Numbered from the stretch's first letter, positions 7,943-17,035 are shown. The stretch: 64,000 bases of DNA from Winogradskyella arenosi (GCF_003337305.1 NZ_QPJO01000001.1:186001-250000); one strand, 5' to 3'. The notes: generated from the letters alone by a model not told the origin. Translations and numbers: made by a program.

Positions 7943-8554
7943 ATGAAATCAATTACAATTAACGGATCTCAAAGAGAAAGCGTAGGCAAGAAAGCAACAA
8001 AAGCCTTACGTAATGCTGGTCAGGTTCCTTGCGTTATATACGGAGGAGACAAGCCTTTACATTTCTCAGCACCAGAATTGGCCTTTTCTAAACTTGTATA
8101 TACAGCTAACGCTCATACAGTTGTGATTGCCTTAGATAACGGTGTAGAATACAATGCAATTATGCAAGATATTCAGTTTCACCCAGTAACAGACAAAATC
8201 ATTCACATCGATTTCTACCAAATCTTTGATGATAAAGAAATCACAATGGAAATTCCAGTACATACTGTTGGTTCTTCTAAAGGTGTTATGAATGGTGGTA
8301 ACTTAAGAATGCCTTACCGTAAGCTTAGAGTTAAAGCGATTCCATCTAAACTTCCAGATTTTATTGAAATCGATATTACTCCATTAAAAATCGGTAATAA
8401 ACTTTACATTACTGAGCTTGAAAATGAAGATTACAAATTTATGCACCCAGACAACACTGTTGTTTGTCAAGTAAGACGTAGCAGATTAGCTGTTATGACT
8501 GATGATGACGATGACGAAGAAGAAGATGGTGCAGATGATACAGCACAAGAATAG
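7943..8554 (+). CDS. rplY: 50S ribosomal protein L25/general stress protein Ctc
   Basis: The 203-residue protein binds 5S rRNA. It starts [20 protein letters not shown] and continues [13 protein letters not shown], the signature of the L25 beta barrel (about 1-95). The longer CTC-type C-terminal domain (about 96-185) contains the usual [11 protein letters not shown] motif. It ends in an acidic low-complexity tail of Asp and Glu ([13 protein letters not shown]), seen in many Bacteroidota members of the family. The gene has its own promoter and terminator, so it is expressed independently of prs. Confidence 0.95.
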   Translation: MKSITINGSQRESVGKKATKALRNAGQVPCVIYGGDKPLHFSAPELAFSKLVYTANAHTVVIALDNGVEYNAIMQDIQFHPVTDKIIHIDFYQIFDDKEITMEIPVHTVGSSKGVMNGGNLRMPYRKLRVKAIPSKLPDFIEIDITPLKIGNKLYITELENEDYKFMHPDNTVVCQVRRSRLAVMTDDDDDEEEDGADDTAQE

Positions 8555-8580
8555 ATCTATTTCTATTGAAAAGCTTTAAA

Positions 8581-8608
8581 AAAAGACTGTCTCTTGAGAC
8601 GGTCTTTT
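8581..8608 (+). terminator. Strong Rho-independent terminator after L25
   Basis: AAAAGACTGTCTC at 8581-8593 pairs with GAGACGGTCTTTT at 8596-8608 (one G-U pair, 2-nt gap) and is followed by a run of T. The patatin-barrel gene converges from the right and ends at 8622, so the element can act for both strands. Confidence 0.85.
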
Positions 8609-8621
8609 TTTTTGCCCTATA

Positions 8622-10859
8622 CTAAAACCAAAATCCTAGATTAAAAAACCAGTAGCTCTTTCCGGTTTCTGGAGAAAATGTATACTTCCCTTCTAGTGGG
8701 CCTAAAAAAGTTTCTAAGGAATAGCCTAAAGCATAGCCCGTATAATCAACCTTGCTAATAAACGCCCCGCTCTCAAAGATGCCATCATCAATATTGGCAT
8801 AGTTGGCCGCTAAGAGAATATGATGCTTCTTAAAAATTTCGTAATCTAAGGTCAATGTTCCTTTTACAAAACTGTCTCCCGATAGTGCGAGGTAGTCATA
8901 ACCATAAAAGGAAGAGAAATTATTAATAAAATTATTGCCATAACCTCCTATGGCAAACCCTAACGTTTGTGTGGACATATCACCAATTTTAAAACCACCA
9001 TTGGCTTCAACCTTCATCGCTAATTTATCATTAAAACTAAAGGCATAACCCAAATCGGCCTTAGCTATAGAAAACTCTAAAAATTCATCATTAAAGCCCG
9101 ATGCATCTAGATACAGATGAAAACTACCGTTAAAATAAAATCCATTTTTAGGAAAATGGTAGTTGTCATAATTATCAAATTTTAGTGTTCCAAACAAACT
9201 AAAGTAATCCGTGTTTTCAAAGGTAATTTCGTCCTCCTGATTTTCACCTAAAATCGTTTCTGAAGTAATTTTAAGACGTTTATGCTCTGCCCCTAATCGC
9301 AAAGCAAAATCTTTTCTAAATATAGTTTGTAAATAAATCTGATTGGTAAAATCTGCAATCTCGGCATCAATTTTATTTAAACCCGTTAATAGCGGCGAGT
9401 CTTCATCTAAAGCTAAGCGTGGATTCACGTTTTTATTAAACTGATTATACCGCGATCTTAAACCTAAACTAATATAAAACCCTTTATCTATAAAGTAATC
9501 TAAATTATACCGGGAATGATCCCCTAAAATGACATCTAATGAGGCAATATCATTATTAAAGAGTAATTTTTTCTTGGTAAGATTGGCCAAGAGTGCACTT
9601 TTATAAAGGCCGTCATAATGCAAGCCAAGTCTTAAAAAAGTGGTCGTTTCAGACTCTACAATTTTACCTTTAAAATCGTACTCCATTTCATTTTCAGTAG
9701 GCTCTAAAAAATACCGAAAGGCATCAAAATTGTTGGTTGCAATAAGATTATTTATCCCTTCTCTAAAGTCTGAATAGCTAATTTTTTCATCGCCTTTAAA
9801 CTTTAAGCGCCCAATCATATAAGACCTGGTATAACGCTCGTTACCGTCTAAACTCACGGAGCGAATCTTTAAACTGTCTAGAATTTTAGCTTTTGGTCGC
9901 TCTACATAATGTGGTTTTTGCGCTTTAAGAGCTTTCAAGGATTCTAATTGTATGAGTGCCGCATTAGTACCATGAGAGATGATATCTTTTCCTTCATCAA
10001 AAGAAATAAGCGAAAAATCAGAAATATCAGGCTTAATATAGATGTCCGTTAAGTCGGCCTTCGTTTTCATGGCCTCGATGGTTCGGAAATTACTAATTTG
10101 CATTAAGATCTCTGGCGCCGATTTTAAAGCTTCCCGGTCTTTTAAAGCATCTTGTACATCTACACCAATAATAACATCCATGCCCTTGGCGCGTAATTCT
10201 TCAACAGGAAAATTATTGGTTACCCCACCATCTATTAAAATATTGCCATCAATCACTACGGGTTGAAACAAAGACGGTAAAGCCCCACTCGCCGCGACAG
10301 CCTCAGCCAATTTGCCTTTTTCCATTAAAAGGGATTCGCCAGTTTCCATATTAGTGGCCATGCAAAAAAATGGAATCGGTAATTTATTAAATTCTGAAAT
10401 ATCACTTACCGGCAGCAGTAACTGATACATTAAGTTATAGACATTTTGTCCGCGAGATAAAGCTGAAGGCAAGGCTATTTTAAAGTGATCAAAGGGGAGA
10501 TTAACCACGTATTTCTCTGTGTTTTCGCGCTCGTAAAATGATTTTGAGGCTCTTGGAAAATCATCATTAATTAAAATATCAAAATCTTGAGCTTCAAAAA
10601 TCGCTTCTAATTGTTTCCCAGAATAGCCTGAGGCATATAAAGAGCCAATAATAGCACCCATACTTGTGCCCGCCACATAATCGATATTAATTTCTAAGCT
10701 ATCAATGACTTTTAAAACGCCAATATGCGCGAAGCCTTTAGCCCCACCTCCACTTAACACCAAACCCACCTTGGGTTCTGAGGCGCGAGTATGTTCTTGA
10801 GCCTTTGCAGGAAAAAGCACCATTAAAAACAGGACTACTATAACAGGTGTTATTTTCAT
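8622..10859 (-). CDS. Patatin-like phospholipase fused to outer-membrane beta barrel (PlpD-like)
   Basis: The 745-residue precursor has a signal peptide (about 1-20, ending FPAKAQ) and a patatin domain at about 28-330 with LSGGGAKGFAHIG, nucleophile S66 in GTSMG and D210 in IDGGVTNNFP. A POTRA-like segment (about 335-395, containing IRSVSLDGNERYTRSYMIGRLKFK) leads to a C-terminal barrel with alternating aromatic strands that ends in WFFNLGFWF. The terminal phenylalanine is typical of barrel proteins inserted by Bam. The order patatin-POTRA-barrel is that of Pseudomonas PlpD (type Vd secretion). In Bacteroidota many such proteins are annotated only as patatin or BamA-like. The lipase domain may face the periplasm or the outside. 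It stands alone between convergent L25 and codirectional uvrC. Confidence 0.88.
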   Translation of the reverse strand: MKITPVIVVLFLMVLFPAKAQEHTRASEPKVGLVLSGGGAKGFAHIGVLKVIDSLEINIDYVAGTSMGAIIGSLYASGYSGKQLEAIFEAQDFDILINDDFPRASKSFYERENTEKYVVNLPFDHFKIALPSALSRGQNVYNLMYQLLLPVSDISEFNKLPIPFFCMATNMETGESLLMEKGKLAEAVAASGALPSLFQPVVIDGNILIDGGVTNNFPVEELRAKGMDVIIGVDVQDALKDREALKSAPEILMQISNFRTIEAMKTKADLTDIYIKPDISDFSLISFDEGKDIISHGTNAALIQLESLKALKAQKPHYVERPKAKILDSLKIRSVSLDGNERYTRSYMIGRLKFKGDEKISYSDFREGINNLIATNNFDAFRYFLEPTENEMEYDFKGKIVESETTTFLRLGLHYDGLYKSALLANLTKKKLLFNNDIASLDVILGDHSRYNLDYFIDKGFYISLGLRSRYNQFNKNVNPRLALDEDSPLLTGLNKIDAEIADFTNQIYLQTIFRKDFALRLGAEHKRLKITSETILGENQEDEITFENTDYFSLFGTLKFDNYDNYHFPKNGFYFNGSFHLYLDASGFNDEFLEFSIAKADLGYAFSFNDKLAMKVEANGGFKIGDMSTQTLGFAIGGYGNNFINNFSSFYGYDYLALSGDSFVKGTLTLDYEIFKKHHILLAANYANIDDGIFESGAFISKVDYTGYALGYSLETFLGPLEGKYTFSPETGKSYWFFNLGFWF

Positions 10860-10909
10860 ATACTCAGCGTTCTATACTAAAAAGACAAACCACTCTCATT
10901 GACAGAAGG

Positions 10910-12703
10910 CTATTCTTTATGATAATAATTATATACTTTACGCGCTCTAGAAACTCCAACAACAGCTTCTAATTCGTCTAATTTAGCGTTTGCAATACGC
11001 TTCACGGTTTTAAACTGCTTCATTAAATCTACAATCGTTTGTTCTCCAACCCCTGAAATATTTTCCAATTCTGTGGTTAAAGCCCCTTTACTTCTGCGAT
11101 TTCTATGATGTTCTATCCCAAAACGATGGGCTTCATTTCTTAAATGTTGAATAACTTTCAACGTTTCACTTTTCTTATCTAAATATAGCGGAATTGGATC
11201 ATCTGGATAAAACAATTCTTCTAAGCGTTTAGCAATTCCGATGATGGCAATAGTACCTCGTAAACCAAGAACATCTAAACTCTTTAAAGCCGAAGACAGT
11301 TGCCCTTTACCCCCATCAATAATAATAAGTTGTGGTAACGGCTGATCTTCATCTAACAAACGTTTATACCGTCTATAAACCACCTCTTCCATAGAAGCAA
11401 AATCATCAGGACCTACAACCGTTTTTATATTAAAATGACGGTAATCCTTTTTACTCGGTTTTCCATCTTTAAAGACCACACAAGCCGCCACGGGATTGGT
11501 TCCTTGAATATTAGAATTATCAAAACATTCAATATGCCTTGGCTCTTCAGAAAGTAGCAAATCGGCTTTCATCTGTGCCATAATCCTATTGGCATGCCGA
11601 TCAGGGTCTACAATCTTAATTTGCTTCAACTTATCCATACGGTAATACTTAGCATTTCTAATAGACAAATCTAAGATACTCTTTTTATCCCCAAGTTTAG
11701 GGACAGTAATTTTAATATCGGCTCCTAGATCTACTGGGAACGGCACATATATTTCTTTAGAGTTAGAATTAAAACGTTGGCGTATTTCCGTAATTGCTAA
11801 AGCTAAAAGTTGAGTATCCGTCTCTTCTAATTTCTTCTTAAGTTCTAAGGTATGCGACCTAATTATAGACCCATAACTCAGCTGTAAAAAGTTAACATAA
11901 GCATAGCCTTCATCACTAACAATAGAGAACACATCAACATTACTAATTTTAGGATTTACAATGGTAGACTTAGCCTGATAATTTTCTAACACCTCCAATT
12001 TTTCCTTAATTTTCTGTGCCTCTTCAAATTGCATGGCCTCTGCATGCTTACGCATTTGGATTCTAAATTGCTGTAAAGAATCTTTAAAATTTCCTTTTAA
12101 AATTTCTCTAATGGCAATAATATTACTTTGATATTCCTCTTCAGTTTCATACCCTTCACATGGCCCTTTACAATTTCCTAAGTGATATTCTAAACAAACT
12201 TTATATTTTCCAGATTCTATTTTAGCTTCGGACAAATCATAATTACACGTTCGTAATTGATACAAGCCTTTAATTAAACCCAACAAAGTTTTTACGGTTT
12301 TCATACTCGTATAAGGTCCAAAATATTCCGAACCATCTTTAATAACACGTCGTGTAGGAAACACTCTAGGAAAACGCTCTTTTTTAATACAGATCCAAGG
12401 ATAAGATTTATCATCTTTAAGCAATACATTGTATTTAGGTTTGTATTTTTTTATAAGATTATTCTCAAGGAGAAGTGCATCGTTTTCCGTTTCTACAACA
12501 ATGTGTTTTACTGAAACGATATTTTTAACTAAAACCCGAGTTTTACCATAATCGTGATGTTTATTAAAGTAACTGCTTACTCGTTTTTTTATATCTTTAG
12601 CTTTTCCGACGTAGATTAAACGGTTGTCTTTATCAAAATATTGATAGACACCAGGCAGGTGCGGAAGCGTTTTTATTTGTATGTCTAATGAAGATTTTGG
12701 CAT
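10910..12703 (-). CDS. uvrC: Excinuclease ABC subunit C
   Basis: The 597-residue nucleotide excision repair nuclease makes both incisions around UvrB-bound lesions. The GIY-YIG domain is at about 15-95 (PGVYQYFDKDNRLIYVGKAK), followed by a cysteine-rich insert (RTCNYDL, CLEYHLGNCKGPCEGY). A UVR motif lies at about 200-240, and the RNase H-like C-terminal nuclease has IECFDNSNIQGTNPVA and LIIIDGGKGQL. The C-terminal helix-hairpin-helix pair includes ISGVGEQTIVDL and VVGVSRARKVY. Length and start fit the family. A perfect -7 element lies only 5 bp upstream of the ATG, so the message may be leaderless. The neighbouring genes are unrelated to repair. Confidence 0.96.
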   Translation of the reverse strand: MPKSSLDIQIKTLPHLPGVYQYFDKDNRLIYVGKAKDIKKRVSSYFNKHHDYGKTRVLVKNIVSVKHIVVETENDALLLENNLIKKYKPKYNVLLKDDKSYPWICIKKERFPRVFPTRRVIKDGSEYFGPYTSMKTVKTLLGLIKGLYQLRTCNYDLSEAKIESGKYKVCLEYHLGNCKGPCEGYETEEEYQSNIIAIREILKGNFKDSLQQFRIQMRKHAEAMQFEEAQKIKEKLEVLENYQAKSTIVNPKISNVDVFSIVSDEGYAYVNFLQLSYGSIIRSHTLELKKKLEETDTQLLALAITEIRQRFNSNSKEIYVPFPVDLGADIKITVPKLGDKKSILDLSIRNAKYYRMDKLKQIKIVDPDRHANRIMAQMKADLLLSEEPRHIECFDNSNIQGTNPVAACVVFKDGKPSKKDYRHFNIKTVVGPDDFASMEEVVYRRYKRLLDEDQPLPQLIIIDGGKGQLSSALKSLDVLGLRGTIAIIGIAKRLEELFYPDDPIPLYLDKKSETLKVIQHLRNEAHRFGIEHHRNRRSKGALTTELENISGVGEQTIVDLMKQFKTVKRIANAKLDELEAVVGVSRARKVYNYYHKE

Positions 12704-12708
12704 TTAAT

Positions 12709-12716
12709 CAAAGGTA
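12709..12716 (-). promoter_or_regulatory. -7 element of uvrC, next to the start codon
   Basis: TACCTTTG on the minus strand matches TAnnTTTG exactly. Its last G (12709) is separated from the ATG (12701-12703) by only 5 bp, so the predicted transcript starts at or within a base or two of the start codon. Confidence 0.5.
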
Positions 12717-12781
12717 ATAATATATGTGTAATTTAAGACACTTTATGATTACCTTGCGTCTCATTTTTATAAAACGAATAC

Positions 12782-13210
12782 ATGACGAAAAAAATTTTAG
12801 GTCGCGTTGATAAAGTCGATTTTCCTGAATTAAAACTCAGCACTATAGACGTTAAAATAGATACAGGGGCCTATACCTCTGCCATTCATTGCTCTAAAGT
12901 TAGAGAAGAAAACGGCAAACTCTACTGCATTTTTGAGAGCAAGGGTCATCCTAATTTTAAAAGTGAAGAAGTGGTTTTTGACACGTACACTTACACTGAT
13001 GTGAAGAGCAGTAATGGTTTTAAAGAAAACCGTTATAAAATAAAAACTAACGTTGTATTCTTCGGAAAAACATATAAGATTAATCTTACCCTCAGTACTC
13101 GTGCAGATATGAAATTTCCGGTACTTATTGGGCGACAATTTTTAAAACACAAATACTTGGTCGATGTCGATCTTGAAAATGAATCCTATAAACAAACTTT
13201 AACTCCATGA
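12782..13210 (+). CDS. RimB-like retropepsin-type protease (Zn_protease/COG4067 family)
   Basis: The 142-residue protein belongs to the small aspartic-protease-like family often labelled ATP-dependent zinc protease. The catalytic-type motif is [11 protein letters not shown] with D27-T28-G29, and the second half has a typical [10 protein letters not shown] segment. There is no signal peptide. In Pseudomonas the homologue RimB works with RimK, which adds glutamate residues to the C-terminus of ribosomal protein S6, and trims or processes the tail. Here it overlaps rimK by 4 bp (ATGA at 13207-13210), which strongly supports a joint role. The protein is single-domain and probably acts as a dimer like retroviral proteases. 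Ribosomal S6 as substrate is inferred from the neighbour. Confidence 0.85.
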   Translation: MTKKILGRVDKVDFPELKLSTIDVKIDTGAYTSAIHCSKVREENGKLYCIFESKGHPNFKSEEVVFDTYTYTDVKSSNGFKENRYKIKTNVVFFGKTYKINLTLSTRADMKFPVLIGRQFLKHKYLVDVDLENESYKQTLTP

Positions 13211-14082
13211 ACATAGTAATTCTTTCGCGCAATGCCGAACTTTATTCCACCCAACGACTTATAGAAGAAGGCGAAAAAAGAGGTCACAGAATGGAAATTA
13301 TTGACCCTTTAAAATGCGATATTATTATCGAAAAGGAGAAACCCACCATTTACTATAAAGATCGTTATTTAGATGACGTTGATGCTATCATTCCTAGAAT
13401 TGGCGCTTCAGTAACCTTTTACGGTTGTGCCGTAGTAAGGCAATTTGAAGAAATGGGCGTATTTACGATTGCATCTTCGGATGCTATAACGCGTTCTCGA
13501 GACAAATTAAGAAGCTTACAACGCCTAAGTAAAGCTGGTATTGGCATGCCTAAAACCGTTTTCACCAATTATTCTAGAGATGTTGAAGAGGTTATTGATT
13601 ATGTGGGTGGTACACCTGTAATTATAAAACTTCTTGAAGGGACTCAAGGTTTAGGGGTTGTTTTAGCCGAAACTAAAAATGCAGCAGAATCTGTACTAGA
13701 AGCCTTTAATGGTCTTCAAGCAAGGGTCATTGTCCAAGAATTCATTAAAGAAGCGAAAGGGGCCGATTTAAGAGCTTTGGTCGTTGATGGTCAAGTGGTA
13801 GGTGCCATGAAACGTCAAGGGAAAGAAGGCGAATTTAGATCTAACTTACACCGTGGAGGCTCTGCTAATATTATAAAATTAGAACCCGATGAGCTTAAAC
13901 TAGCCATGAATGCCGCTAAAGTCTTAAAACTTCCGGTTTGTGGGGTCGATATGTTACAATCTACACGAGGACCGTTATTATTAGAAGTTAATTCTACACC
14001 CGGCTTAGAAGGAATTGAAGGCGCTACACAAAAAAATATAGCTAAAGCCATTATTACATTTATTGAGCGTAATAGAAATTAA
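13207..14082 (+). CDS. rimK: RimK, ATP-grasp alpha-L-glutamate ligase
   Basis: The 291-residue ATP-grasp enzyme has the RimK N-terminal domain ([18 protein letters not shown]) and a central ATP-grasp fold (about 95-285). Visible elements are the nucleotide lysine region [18 protein letters not shown], the RVIVQEFI strand, [13 protein letters not shown], and metal-ligand segment [15 protein letters not shown]. The length matches E. coli RimK (300). The family adds glutamates to the C-terminus of ribosomal protein S6. It is translationally coupled to the RimB-like protease upstream, and a deacylase-family gene follows 24 bp downstream, so the four genes 12782-15635 probably form one operon. Confidence 0.93.
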   Translation: MNIVILSRNAELYSTQRLIEEGEKRGHRMEIIDPLKCDIIIEKEKPTIYYKDRYLDDVDAIIPRIGASVTFYGCAVVRQFEEMGVFTIASSDAITRSRDKLRSLQRLSKAGIGMPKTVFTNYSRDVEEVIDYVGGTPVIIKLLEGTQGLGVVLAETKNAAESVLEAFNGLQARVIVQEFIKEAKGADLRALVVDGQVVGAMKRQGKEGEFRSNLHRGGSANIIKLEPDELKLAMNAAKVLKLPVCGVDMLQSTRGPLLLEVNSTPGLEGIEGATQKNIAKAIITFIERNRN

Positions 14083-14106
14083 TAGGCAAAGCCTTAAAAT
14101 GTTGAA

Positions 14107-15075
14107 ATGAGCGAACCAGATGTATTACGAATTTTAGGCAAAAATGTAGGCTTAGGCCAAAGTGCTAAAGTCAGTTTTAACGTTGCTAAATTACATACCC
14201 AAAACACCATTGATGTCCCGGTAATTATTGAACGTTCTAAAAAACCAGGCCCGGTGGTCCTCATTACTGCGGGTATTCACGGCGATGAAGTTAATGGGGT
14301 AGAGATTGTACGTCAAATTATTTCTAAGGGCCTCAACAAACCGAAACGTGGTACTATTATTTGCATACCGGTTATTAATGTTTTTGGATTTATTCACTTA
14401 AACCGGGAGTTTCCGGATGGTCGGGATCTTAACCGTGTATTTCCGGGAACCAGCGCCGGATCCTTAGCTAGTAGAGTGGCCAATAAACTCGTTAACGAGA
14501 TATTACCGCATGCCGATTTAGTTTTAGATTTTCATACCGGTGGTGCCAATCGCTTTAACGCAGCACAAATCCGCATCATAAAAGACGATCCCTATTTAGA
14601 TGAATTGGCAAATGTGTTTGGCGCTCCTTTTGTACTCTACTCTAAAAATCTCAGTAAATCTTTTAGAAAAACATGTTTTAAATCGGGGATTCCTATCCTT
14701 TTATTTGAAGGTGGAAAATCATCTTATATCGATAATAGCATTACAAATACAGCCGTTAATGGCACCAAACGAGTATTGCACCATCTCAATATGCTTGGCC
14801 GAAACTTTAAGGTCTCACAACCTAAAAAACCATGTATTCACTTGTTAGACAGCAAATGGATTAGAGCCAAATACTCGGGGATGTTTAAAGCCACAATCAG
14901 CATAAATTCTGAAGTAACAAAGGGTGACATCTTAGGAAGTATTACCGATCCGTATGGTAGTTTTAACCATTTTGTAAAAGCGCCAAACAATGGCTACATT
15001 TTTAATATTAACGAGTCGCCTATTATTTATCAAGGTGATGCTATTTTCCATATCTCTACAAAAGTTAAACCATGA
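14107..15075 (+). CDS. Succinylglutamate desuccinylase/aspartoacylase-family metallohydrolase
   Basis: The 322-residue protein is a zinc amidohydrolase of the AstE/AspA group, related to M14 carboxypeptidases. The zinc motif is HGDE with H58 and E61 (AGIHGDEVNG), and the third ligand is H143 in DFHTGG. Substrate-binding-like NREFPDGRDLNRVFPG lies between. The catalytic glutamate is probably in LLFEGGK. A C-terminal beta domain (about 245-320) follows. The family cleaves small N-acyl amino acids or glutamyl-type amide bonds. Its place between rimK and a folate gene raises the possibility that it acts on glutamylated products, for example poly-glutamate tails, but the substrate is unknown. It overlaps the next gene by 4 bp. 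Confidence 0.85.
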   Translation: MSEPDVLRILGKNVGLGQSAKVSFNVAKLHTQNTIDVPVIIERSKKPGPVVLITAGIHGDEVNGVEIVRQIISKGLNKPKRGTIICIPVINVFGFIHLNREFPDGRDLNRVFPGTSAGSLASRVANKLVNEILPHADLVLDFHTGGANRFNAAQIRIIKDDPYLDELANVFGAPFVLYSKNLSKSFRKTCFKSGIPILLFEGGKSSYIDNSITNTAVNGTKRVLHHLNMLGRNFKVSQPKKPCIHLLDSKWIRAKYSGMFKATISINSEVTKGDILGSITDPYGSFNHFVKAPNNGYIFNINESPIIYQGDAIFHISTKVKP

Positions 15076-15635
15076 ATAAGGCCCAACTTCGTAAAATGTA
15101 TAAGCAGCTAAGAGCCAACCTGACCACGGATCAAATTGAAGAATTTAGTTTGGCTATTGCCAATCAGTTGTTAAGCCTGAAGATTTGGAACCATACCTTT
15201 TACCACCTTTTCTTAACGATTGAAGAACAAAAGGAAATTAATACCGATTATATTTTAAATATTCTCTCCGGAAAGGATAAAAATATTATCATTTCTAAAA
15301 GTCATTTTGAAGATTACTCTATGACGCATTACCTCCTTATGGACAACACCCGAATTAAAAAAAACAAATACAACATCCCTGAACCGGTTGATGGTATTGA
15401 GATTCAACCAACGCAATTAGACGTGGTTTTTATCCCCTTATTAGCTTTTGATGCTACTGGACATAGAGTAGGCTACGGAAAAGGGTTTTACGATCGTTTT
15501 TTAGCCCAGTGCAAACCCGAAACTCTAAAAATAGGCTTATCCTTTTTTGAGGTTACAGACGCTCCTTTTGAAGTTTTAGACAATGATATTAAATTGGATT
15601 ACTGTGTAACTCCTGATCAGGTGTATGCGTTTTAG
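15072..15635 (+). CDS. 5-formyltetrahydrofolate cyclo-ligase
   Basis: The 187-residue enzyme converts 5-formyl-THF to 5,10-methenyl-THF with ATP. The N-terminal basic start MNKAQLRKMYKQLRANLT and the C-terminal nucleotide-binding signature GHRVGYGKGFYDRFLAQ are diagnostic. The family motif VFIPLLAFDATG precedes it. The length is normal. The ATG overlaps the stop of the deacylase gene by 4 bp. The last 47 bp of the gene overlap the end of lspA on the opposite strand, so the C-terminal codons of both proteins share DNA. Confidence 0.93.
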   Translation: MNKAQLRKMYKQLRANLTTDQIEEFSLAIANQLLSLKIWNHTFYHLFLTIEEQKEINTDYILNILSGKDKNIIISKSHFEDYSMTHYLLMDNTRIKKNKYNIPEPVDGIEIQPTQLDVVFIPLLAFDATGHRVGYGKGFYDRFLAQCKPETLKIGLSFFEVTDAPFEVLDNDIKLDYCVTPDQVYAF

Positions 15636-16254
15636 AAGACTCTTTAAAGGCCTTTTTGTTAAACACAATTAAAATTCCAATCCCAGTGCTTATTGCCATA
15701 TCAGCCACATTAAAAACGGGATCGAAAAAAGAAAAATATTTCCCACCAATCAAAGGCAGGTTTTCTGGCATAACACCACTCCAAATAGGAAAATGTAACA
15801 TGTCTACAACATTGCCATGAAAAATATCGGCATAACCGCCCTCTTCAGGTAAAAAGCTAGCCACTTGCATAACGCTATCATTAAACAATAAACCGTAAAA
15901 AACAGAATCTAAGATATTCCCTAAAGCGCCAGCAAAAATGATAGCAATGGCAAATATTAAGGTGGCTGATTTCTTTTTCTTTATAACATCGACCAACCAA
16001 AATCCTATACCTATAACCGCAACAATACGGAATAAGGTTAAGATTAATTTAGCGGTATGATCGGAAATTAAGCTTGTAAAATCACTCAATTTTGTCCCCC
16101 AAGCCATCCCATCGTTTTCTATAAAAGCAATTTTAAACCAAGAAAATACGGTAACATCCTCACCCAATTGAAAATGGGTCTTAATATAAATTTTACTGAT
16201 CTGATCGATCAATAAAACAACAGCAATAATAACCGAAGCGCGCTTTAAAGACAT
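15589..16254 (-). CDS. lspA: Lipoprotein signal peptidase II
   Basis: The 221-residue inner-membrane aspartic protease removes signal peptides from diacylglyceryl-modified prolipoproteins. The four expected membrane helices are visible (about 6-22, 70-90, 97-118, 180-200). Catalytic aspartates are D151 in GNVVDMLHF and D185 in FNVADMAIS, and ENDGMAWG and AGALGNILD are family motifs. The protein is longer than E. coli LspA (164) because of an insert between helices 3 and 4, normal for Bacteroidota. It is the last gene of a minus-strand series ileS, dksA-like, DUF4097, lspA, and converges with the cyclo-ligase with a 47-bp coding overlap. Confidence 0.93.
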   Translation of the reverse strand: MSLKRASVIIAVVLLIDQISKIYIKTHFQLGEDVTVFSWFKIAFIENDGMAWGTKLSDFTSLISDHTAKLILTLFRIVAVIGIGFWLVDVIKKKKSATLIFAIAIIFAGALGNILDSVFYGLLFNDSVMQVASFLPEEGGYADIFHGNVVDMLHFPIWSGVMPENLPLIGGKYFSFFDPVFNVADMAISTGIGILIVFNKKAFKESSKTHTPDQELHSNPI

Positions 16255-16286
16255 GAGAGGTTTTTAAGTAAAAATAAACTTTAATT

Positions 16287-16961
16287 TTATTGTTTAACGG
16301 AAATATCACCATTAATGGAGGTTAATGTCCAAAGCGACGATGCCTTATCGTTATGGGGCACCTTAATTTCTCCGTGGTTAGAATGGGCATCAAAAGTGCC
16401 ATTTGTCGTGGTTACAACGATATCGCCATCAATAGTATTTATGGTAGCACTTTGAGCCGTCCCCACTACGTAGCACGCCCCTCTTAATAATTCAATATAA
16501 AGCGATTTATACGCACCATCTATGTTAACCGAGGCAATATCACTTAAAATATTAAGCCTAAGCTCCTCCGGAATTTCTAACTTTAAGGTGGCGGCAATAA
16601 CCTTATGAGCATTACGCTTATCATCAGGGATATCTAACAAAGACAGCTTTTCTAAACTTAAGTATAAGGTCTTATCTTGAGCTTTAAGCAACACTTGAAA
16701 ATCATTCTGATAGGCTCCATCGACTATAGACGTCGCTTTTATCTCCGTTGTTTTAGACGTCGAAATTTCAATATTAAAGATTTGATTTCCATTAATGGTC
16801 ACCGCTTCTATACCTTGAGCAGAGCGTTGTTGTTGCCATATGTTCTGGCTGCTAAGACTAAAACTGAGGCAAAATAAAATAAGGGTTAAACATAAAGACC
16901 TTCCAGATTTAACAAATCTGAAAGGTCTTTTATTATCAATTACTAAAGTCATAAACAGCAT
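16287..16961 (-). CDS. Secreted DUF4097-like beta-repeat protein
   Basis: The 224-residue frame contains a hydrophobic signal sequence at about 24-38 (LCLTLILFCLSFSLSSQ) followed by a repetitive beta-strand region with alternating residues such as SIVDGAYQNDF, SVNIDGAYKSLYIEL and ATINTIDGDIVVTT. This is typical of DUF4097/adhesin-like beta-solenoid proteins, probably periplasmic or on the cell surface; the function is unknown. The start is uncertain. ATGs exist at 16961 and 16952, but the first 23 residues run through a 37-nt near-perfect hairpin repeat (16894-16930), and there is no in-frame ATG, GTG or TTG between the hairpin and the signal sequence. The gene sits inside the otherwise common ileS-dksA-lspA order. 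Confidence 0.6.
   Translation of the reverse strand: MLFMTLVIDNKRPFRFVKSGRSLCLTLILFCLSFSLSSQNIWQQQRSAQGIEAVTINGNQIFNIEISTSKTTEIKATSIVDGAYQNDFQVLLKAQDKTLYLSLEKLSLLDIPDDKRNAHKVIAATLKLEIPEELRLNILSDIASVNIDGAYKSLYIELLRGACYVVGTAQSATINTIDGDIVVTTTNGTFDAHSNHGEIKVPHNDKASSLWTLTSINGDISVKQ
16894..16930. repeat. Palindromic repeat (17-bp stem, AAC loop)
   Basis: AAAGACCTTCCAGATTT at 16894-16910 and AAATCTGAAAGGTCTTT at 16914-16930 are inverted copies that pair at all 17 positions with one G-U pair. It lies inside the 5' end of the DUF4097 gene. The AAAGACCT ends are shared with other hairpins in this window (22430, 31706, 44817). It resembles a small REP-like element or a bidirectional terminator. Confidence 0.8.
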
Positions 16962-17035
16962 CTTAAAGGCCTTATAATTTTAGTAATGTAAACACATATA
17001 CAATATGCTGGCGCTTACAACTAAAGCAAATACGC

